Source of the DNA: Gemmatimonadaceae bacterium
GTDB taxonomy: Bacteria > Gemmatimonadota > Gemmatimonadetes > Gemmatimonadales > Gemmatimonadaceae
Assembly (NCBI GenBank): GCA_025451425.1
Contig: JANWKK010000086.1
Span: 1-11,176, forward strand
Length of the DNA stretch: 11,176 bases
Direction: 5' to 3'
Both the position numbers and the translations under genes were made by a program. Shown piece after piece: positions 7,308 to 11,176 of the stretch. Every line of letters starts with the position of its first letter. The stretch's first letter is position 1. Below the pieces are notes generated by a model, which saw only the letters and a program-made list of their open reading frames with translations, did not search any database and was not told the origin of the DNA.

Positions 7308-7381
7308 GCCCCCGTAGCTCAGATGGATAGAGCAGCGGTTTCCTAAACCGTTGGCCGGGTGTTCGAGTCACCCCGGGGGCG
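7308..7381 (+). tRNA. tRNA-Arg (anticodon CCT)
   Basis: A complete cloverleaf can be folded by hand. The acceptor stem GCCCCCG (7308-7314) pairs perfectly with CGGGGGC (7374-7380), and the discriminator G is 7381. The D stem GCTC (7317-7320) pairs with GAGC (7330-7333). The anticodon stem GCGGT (7335-7339) pairs with ACCGT (7347-7351), with one G-T pair. The anticodon loop is TTCCTAA with anticodon CCT at 7342-7344, which reads AGG arginine codons. The variable loop is five bases. The T stem GGGTG (7357-7361) pairs with CACCC (7369-7373) around TTCGAGT. The 3' CCA is not encoded (the sequence continues CCT). The gene lies 44 nt upstream of the TPR gene on the same strand. Confidence 0.97.
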
Positions 7382-7425
7382 CCTGGGGTACGGCATAATC
7401 GGTCAACCTAACGAGGTCTTCTGAA

Positions 7426-8124
7426 ATGGCTGCAAAGCCAAAGTCGACAACTCCAGAGCCCACACCAGCTCCATCCGCAGTCCGCGCCAACAAGATCAGT
7501 GACGGCCTCGACTTGATGGAATGGGTGCAAGTCAATTCGCGGCTCCTAGGCGGCGCCGCAGCGGTCATCGCCGTCGCAGCCGCCGGCTACTGGTTCTACA
7601 TCCGCTCACAGCAGATCAAGACGATCAACGCCGATCGGAGCCTGATGCAGGCCGAGCAGTCGCTCCAGTCGGGCAACGCGGCGCTCGCGAGCAGCGACCT
7701 GCAGCGTGTCGTGAGTCGCTACAAGGGCACCGGCGCCGGGACGGAGGCGGCTCTCTTACTGGCTCAGGCCGACTATAACGGCGGCAAGTACCAGGACGGG
7801 ATAAAGGTCCTTGAGGAGGTCTCAGGCAAGGCCGGTGGAAGCGAGGCAATGGTTCAGGGCCTTATGGGCGACGGCCACGCGCAGATGGGCAGGAACGCAG
7901 ACGCGGCGAAGGCTTACGAGAAGGCGGCCGACGCGTCGATCTACGAGAACGAGAAGGCTTATTACCGAGCCAAGGCGGCGCGATCTTACTCGGCCGCCGG
8001 GAACGCGGCGGACGCTCGGCGACTCTGGACACAGTTGTCGACTGACGCGAAGTCCCAGTCGGTGGCGGCCGAAGCGCGCGTGAGGCTCGCCGAGTTGGAC
8101 GCGAAGCGCGCAGGAAAGTCGTGA
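7426..8124 (+). CDS. Membrane-anchored tetratricopeptide protein, YfgM-like
   Basis: This 232-residue protein has a Pro/Thr-rich cytoplasmic N-terminus (about 1-30). One transmembrane helix follows at about 43-64 (LLGGAAAVIAVAAAGYWFYI). The remainder is an Ala-rich helical domain with TPR-like spacing (for example AALLLAQADYNGGKYQDGIKV near 108-128, the block MGRNADAAKAYEKAA near 155-169, and AGNAADARRLW). The arrangement of short N-terminus, single anchor and periplasmic TPR resembles YfgM (AncA), an ancillary partner of the Sec translocon and periplasmic chaperones. That specific role is inferred from architecture only. The start is ATG 7426 with GAGG (7413-7416) 9 nt upstream. The gene follows the tRNA closely and ends before a hairpin. 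It could be any membrane-tethered TPR scaffold. Confidence 0.85.
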   Translation: MAAKPKSTTPEPTPAPSAVRANKISDGLDLMEWVQVNSRLLGGAAAVIAVAAAGYWFYIRSQQIKTINADRSLMQAEQSLQSGNAALASSDLQRVVSRYKGTGAGTEAALLLAQADYNGGKYQDGIKVLEEVSGKAGGSEAMVQGLMGDGHAQMGRNADAAKAYEKAADASIYENEKAYYRAKAARSYSAAGNAADARRLWTQLSTDAKSQSVAAEARVRLAELDAKRAGKS

Positions 8125-8128
8125 TTTG

Positions 8129-8142
8129 TAGTTGATAGTTGA
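8129..8142 (+). repeat. Tandem heptamer TAGTTGA x2
   Basis: Two perfect adjacent copies of TAGTTGA begin 5 nt after the TPR gene stop, followed by a partial third unit (GTTA). The repeat is very short and its function is unknown. Confidence 0.4.
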
Positions 8143-8159
8143 GTTACTGGAATCGACCG

Positions 8160-8186
8160 ATGGCTCGCTGTTGGCGAGCCATTATT
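8160..8186 (+). terminator. Hairpin, probable terminator of the TPR gene
   Basis: ATGGCTCGC (8160-8168) pairs perfectly with GCGAGCCAT (8174-8182) around a 5-nt loop, and a short T-rich tail (TATT) follows on the + strand. It lies 35 nt after the TPR stop. The tail is weak, so termination may be partial or Rho-assisted. Confidence 0.6.
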
Positions 8187-8245
8187 CGCGTTCCGAGGAC
8201 GGATACGTATAAGATGTATTATGTAAACTTAATCTGTGAAGAAAT

Positions 8246-8272
8246 GTGGAGAAGCCAAATCGGTTCTCCACG
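8246..8272 (-). terminator. Hairpin, probable terminator of dapF
   Basis: GTGGAGAA (8246-8253) pairs with TTCTCCAC (8264-8271). Two more C-G pairs form past a bulged G, with an AAATC loop. Read on the minus strand it begins about 9 nt after the dapF stop and is followed by a T-rich run (CATTTCTTC), consistent with an intrinsic terminator for the minus-strand operon. Confidence 0.55.
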
Positions 8273-8280
8273 TTTCCCCG

Positions 8281-9114
8281 CTAACTCCTTGAACTGAATA
8301 TCTCTGCGAGGTTTCCCACAAAGACGATCCGTGCCTCCCCGGAGAGCGATGCTCGGTGGCGATCGCCGTCCGTAAGATGTCGAACGCGGAGCGAGCGGCC
8401 AGATTTCGTCTCGAGCTCGATCTTGTCGCCGGCCTCTCCCCAGGCCGCCAAAAGCAGCGCCGTAGCGACCGCGCCCGTCCCGCACGCTAAAGTCTCGGCT
8501 TCGACGCCTCGCTCGTACGTCCTGATGCGCCAGCCCTTGGGGGTTCGAGACACGAAGTTGACGTTCGCACCATGGGCCAGTCTCGCGTGGTGCCGCAGTC
8601 GTCTGCCCCGATCGACGACCGGGACTAGGTTCAGGTCCGTGCAGAGCACGACGAGATGTGGGACGCCGACCGATGCAAATCCAAGTCGCGACTCGTTCAA
8701 TTCGAGTTCTGCTTCGAAGCAGTCCTGGACGTCGATTACGGGCTGGAGGTCGATCTCAGGTAGTCCATCGCGAAAGCGCGCGGTTACGTCGCCGGAATCC
8801 GTGCCTATCGTGAACTCCTGATGCGCGCCGACAATGCCGAGCTCTGTAGCCAGGCGCGCCGCGCATAGCGTCGCATTGCCGCATAGCTCCCCGATCGACC
8901 CGTCGCTGTTGAGGTATCGAATCGCAACCGGAGCGCGCTCGCCCTGGTCCAAAAAGACGATACCGTCGGCGCCGACACCCGAGCCTCGCGCGCATACGGC
9001 TCGAACGGTCTCGACTGACGCGAGCTTGTCCCCCGGCTCTCCTCGCACGTCGACGAAGATGAAGTCGTTGCCGGAGCCGGTGAGCTTATAGAACGGACGT
9101 CCTTTCTCGATCAC
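8281..9114 (-). CDS. dapF: Diaminopimelate epimerase (variant active-site motifs)
   Basis: DapF interconverts LL- and meso-diaminopimelate, precursors of lysine and peptidoglycan, using two cysteines and no cofactor. With the start at GTG 9114 the protein has 277 residues, the usual size, and begins close to the family N-terminal motif FYKLTGSGNDFI (8-19). The two catalytic cysteines are C78 (in ELCGNATLC) and C211 (in ETLACGTGA). NSDGS and the NVNFVS block are also present. Deviations from the classical spelling are CGNATLC for CGNGxRC, GVPH for GNPH, and ERGVEAETL with one extra residue between ERG and ETL. GTG 9174, 3 nt after the upstream gene, would give 297 residues, but its extra 20 are unlike the family and it lacks a well-spaced ribosome site. 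The gene is last of the minus-strand run. Confidence 0.9.
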   Translation of the reverse strand: MIEKGRPFYKLTGSGNDFIFVDVRGEPGDKLASVETVRAVCARGSGVGADGIVFLDQGERAPVAIRYLNSDGSIGELCGNATLCAARLATELGIVGAHQEFTIGTDSGDVTARFRDGLPEIDLQPVIDVQDCFEAELELNESRLGFASVGVPHLVVLCTDLNLVPVVDRGRRLRHHARLAHGANVNFVSRTPKGWRIRTYERGVEAETLACGTGAVATALLLAAWGEAGDKIELETKSGRSLRVRHLTDGDRHRASLSGEARIVFVGNLAEIFSSRS

Positions 9115-9121
9115 GATGACA

Positions 9122-9131
9122 CTCTCGCCTC
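9122..9131 (-). promoter_or_regulatory. Ribosome binding site favouring the shorter dapF start
   Basis: On the minus strand GAGGCGAGAG ends 7 nt before GTG 9114. The upstream GTG at 9174 has a GAGG only one base away, which is too close to work. This supports the 277-residue DapF. Confidence 0.45.
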
Positions 9132-9177
9132 GAATGAAAAGCGGATTCCTCGTCGGTTCGCTCCTCGGAATCACACC

Positions 9178-9900
9178 TCAGACAATGCCTCGCAGCGCCC
9201 AGTACCGCAGCCGCCAGACCATCCAGATCGCTTCTCGAACGATCGCTCGCGACATCTTGCTTTGCCCCTCGGTGCGATCGACAAAGACGATTGGTATCTC
9301 AACGATCTTGAAGTGCTTTCGCCACGCGCGAAAACTCATCTCGATTTGGAATGCATAGCCGTTCGAGCGGACATGTGTGAGATCGATCGCCTTGAGCACC
9401 TTGCGACGAAAGCACTTGAAACCACCGGTTGCGTCCCACACGGGCAGGCCTGTAACGACTCGCGCGTAGACGTTAGCGAAGTAGCTGAGCAGCAACCGTT
9501 TGATCGGCCAGTTCACAACCGTCACTTTACCATTCCGGTACCGCGAACCGAGCACCAGATCAGCGTCCTCGATTGCGCCTAGAAACTGGCTCAGGTGAGC
9601 AGGATCGTGTGAGAAATCGGCATCCATCTCGAACACGAAATCATAGCATTGTTCGAGTGCCCAGCCGAATCCAGCGAGATATGCGGTGCCAAGTCCCATC
9701 TTGCGCGGCCGCTTGAGGATGTGCAGCCGCGTCTCATGTTGCATGAGATCCTCAACGATACTACCGGTAGCGTCTGGTGATCCGTCGTCTACGACGAGGA
9801 CTTCCAGCCGAGGATCCTGTTCGAGAATGGCTCCGATGAGTCGCGTGACGTTCTCGCGCTCATTGTAGGTCGGAACGATGACCAGGGCGCGTTCAGCCAT
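9178..9900 (-). CDS. GT2 glycosyltransferase, polyprenol monophosphomannose synthase type (DPM1-like)
   Basis: This 240-residue GT-A fold enzyme resembles dolichol/polyprenol-phosphate mannose synthases, which load a sugar from a nucleotide donor onto a lipid phosphate at the inner face of the membrane. Visible motifs are VIVPTYNERENV (7-18), VVDDGSPD (36-43), the metal-binding MDADFSHDP (92-100, D93 and D95), LGSRYRNG, NWPIKR and DATGGFKCFRR. The later part ends in family-typical EIPIVFVDRTEGQSKM. Unlike CsbB/GtrB-type enzymes, it has no C-terminal pair of membrane helices, so it is the short peripheral type. Mannose as the sugar is inferred from the family, not shown. The start is ATG 9900, 28 nt after the upstream YfhO-like gene. 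dapF follows on the same strand, so the three are probably co-transcribed. Confidence 0.92.
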   Translation of the reverse strand: MAERALVIVPTYNERENVTRLIGAILEQDPRLEVLVVDDGSPDATGSIVEDLMQHETRLHILKRPRKMGLGTAYLAGFGWALEQCYDFVFEMDADFSHDPAHLSQFLGAIEDADLVLGSRYRNGKVTVVNWPIKRLLLSYFANVYARVVTGLPVWDATGGFKCFRRKVLKAIDLTHVRSNGYAFQIEMSFRAWRKHFKIVEIPIVFVDRTEGQSKMSRAIVREAIWMVWRLRYWALRGIV

Positions 9901-9928
9901 CGAGCGAAATTAACCTCGACATTCAGGC

Positions 9929-11176
9929 TCAGGCTGGCACGGGTTGCTTCCGGCGCTCCGCGACGACGCCGAAGATCAAGAGTGCGAGGCCAACTGCTAT
10001 CGCTAACAGGGTGACGACCTTTCCCCGCTGGTACGCCGGATCGTTGAATCGCAGCTCCACACGCTTAGCGTTCGCTGGCAGTTGCACGCCGATCAGGTTG
10101 TAATCGACGCGGTCCGTTGGTGCTGGACGACCGTCGACCGTTGCGGTCCAGCCGGAGAAATAGTTCTCGGAGACTACCAACGCAGAACCGGCTGGCGGCG
10201 ACGAGTCAATCTGCAGCTGGATCACACCCGGGGCATAGCTCGTGGTGCGAACAGGCGTCGGTAGCGACGGCGGCGGCGCGGTGATCTGCTGTGCTGCGAT
10301 GCGCGAATCGGTATCGAGAACGGCAACGCGCGTCGCGTCGAACTGGGGGTTCAGGACGGCCGCAAAGATCTGGTCTTCGGGCGCCTTCACGAACACCGGC
10401 GCGAGCCAGGCGAGGGGATTCTCACCGGGCAGCTTGTAGAGATACACTGCGTTCCCCCCCGCATCCTGAACGGGTCCGACGAGCTTCGCGATCGGCGCCG
10501 AGAAGATCTGCTTGATCTGCGCCGTGTCGGCGTTCGTGTACAAGTACTGAACGTTCTCGTGGCGCCAGAACATCGGGCTGAAGATGATCTGAGGCTCACA
10601 CCGTGTATCCGGCGTCGCGCCGCACAGATGTTGGAAGCGACCGATCTCGTTGCCGTGATAGCCCAGTGCGAGCCGAATCCCGAGCGCCATCGCCCCATCG
10701 TTGTGAAGCATCGGATCTGGCCGGTACGACCGAACCAGCGTCTCGGAAAGCACTCTTCCAGGCTCGGGCTGCCGACGGACATACTCGAGCGCCGGATCCG
10801 ACGCATAAAGCGTCGACGCCCTTGGCGAAAAGATGAAGTACTGCTTCTCGACGCTGAAGAAATCGACTGCCAGAAGTCCAACAAACGCCCATCCGGCGAC
10901 GCGCGTCGCGAGATTCCGTCGATCCATCATCCAAACAACGAGCGCGGCAAGGCCGATGACGAGAAAGGACCGCCACGCGCCGATTACCATCGCCGCGTGG
11001 TTGTTGGTGATGGCATCGTCGAGTTGATCGCCGGCCCACGAGTAAGCGATGACCTTCGCCAGGTTCGAGAGACCTCCGACTGACGCGATGAGCGCAACGG
11101 CGCCTGCCCCGACGAGCCACCACACCGCATACCTGAACGACACGGAACGGGTCAGCAGACGCTCGGCTCCGAGCGC
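9929..11176 (-). CDS. YfhO-like integral membrane protein, C-terminal part (cut by window edge)
   Basis: The frame is open through the end of the window with no stop. The 415 visible residues are therefore the C-terminal part of a larger protein, and the GTG at 11143 need not be its start. Hydrophobic helices lie near the beginning (about 16-33), around 64-78 and 93-106, and near the C-terminus (about 388-405), before a basic tail (RRKQPVPA). Between them is a soluble, presumably extracytoplasmic region. It contains stretches seen in YfhO-type proteins: a YEVR-like segment SDPALEYVRRQPEPGR, YLYTNAD, and near the end SENYFSGWTATVDGRPAP followed by a beta-rich segment. YfhO proteins are large membrane proteins linked to transfer of sugars from lipid carriers onto envelope polymers. 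It precedes a polyprenol-phosphate glycosyltransferase by 28 nt, which fits that role. The family call rests on remembered pattern, not a search. Confidence 0.8.
   Translation of the reverse strand, partial: ALGAERLLTRSVSFRYAVWWLVGAGAVALIASVGGLSNLAKVIAYSWAGDQLDDAITNNHAAMVIGAWRSFLVIGLAALVVWMMDRRNLATRVAGWAFVGLLAVDFFSVEKQYFIFSPRASTLYASDPALEYVRRQPEPGRVLSETLVRSYRPDPMLHNDGAMALGIRLALGYHGNEIGRFQHLCGATPDTRCEPQIIFSPMFWRHENVQYLYTNADTAQIKQIFSAPIAKLVGPVQDAGGNAVYLYKLPGENPLAWLAPVFVKAPEDQIFAAVLNPQFDATRVAVLDTDSRIAAQQITAPPPSLPTPVRTTSYAPGVIQLQIDSSPPAGSALVVSENYFSGWTATVDGRPAPTDRVDYNLIGVQLPANAKRVELRFNDPAYQRGKVVTLLAIAVGLALLIFGVVAERRKQPVPA

Noticed and set aside
7308..7381. tRNA-Arg as an integration site for a mobile element
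   Set aside because: No integrase, no duplicated tRNA 3' end and no compositional break is seen within the window.
7394..7399. CATAAT as a -10 box for the TPR gene
   Set aside because: It matches five of six consensus bases, but the position 17 nt upstream (7371-7376) is GC-rich tRNA sequence with no -35 match. Co-transcription with the tRNA is equally possible.
8208..8213. TATAAG as a promoter -10
   Set aside because: No -35 partner is seen, and no gene follows on the + strand before the convergent dapF.

Overview
The window is a high-GC chromosomal segment of an ordinary free-living bacterium. It has no phage, plasmid, IS or CRISPR signature. Gene order and protein character (plsY-gpsA-merR-surE-pcm-acyP-apt, a DapF with unusual motif spelling, a GT2/YfhO-like pair) would fit Gemmatimonadota. 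That assignment is an inference from general resemblance and was not tested.

Bases 2-4194 (+ strand) hold a tightly packed seven-gene run. It contains the 3' part of plsY (acyl-phosphate:glycerol-3-phosphate acyltransferase), gpsA (glycerol-3-phosphate dehydrogenase), a small MerR-type regulator, surE (5'-nucleotidase), pcm (protein-isoaspartate methyltransferase), an acylphosphatase and apt (adenine phosphoribosyltransferase). Neighbours overlap by 4, 4, 1 and 19 nt, then are 4 nt apart, then overlap by 4 nt, so the run is almost certainly one translationally coupled operon. GpsA makes sn-glycerol-3-phosphate and PlsY acylates it, so the first steps of phospholipid synthesis sit next to repair and nucleotide-salvage functions.

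Bases 4188-6913 (- strand) hold a two-component pair. It comprises a 784-residue sensor kinase (seven predicted membrane helices, two PAS domains, HisKA and HATPase) and a single-domain receiver protein that overlaps it by 4 nt. The receiver gene and apt converge, and their 3' ends overlap by 7 bp. Bases 6914-7307 have no convincing gene.

Bases 7308-7381 encode a tRNA-Arg(CCT) on the + strand, followed after 44 nt by a membrane-anchored TPR/YfgM-like protein (7426-8124). Bases 8125-8280 are a short AT-richer gap with two hairpins that probably end transcription from each side.

Bases 8281-11176 (- strand) read, in transcription order: a YfhO-like membrane protein cut by the window edge, a DPM1-like polyprenol-phosphate glycosyltransferase, and dapF (diaminopimelate epimerase). 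The first two may work together in lipid-linked glycosylation at the membrane. DapF supplies meso-diaminopimelate for peptidoglycan and lysine.

No obviously new defence or mobile system is present. The most interesting signals are a recurrent 8-mer (RCCTAACG, seven copies on both strands, six of them inside genes), the non-canonical active-site spelling of DapF, the GT2/YfhO-like pairing, and an output-less receiver coupled to a 7-helix sensor kinase.
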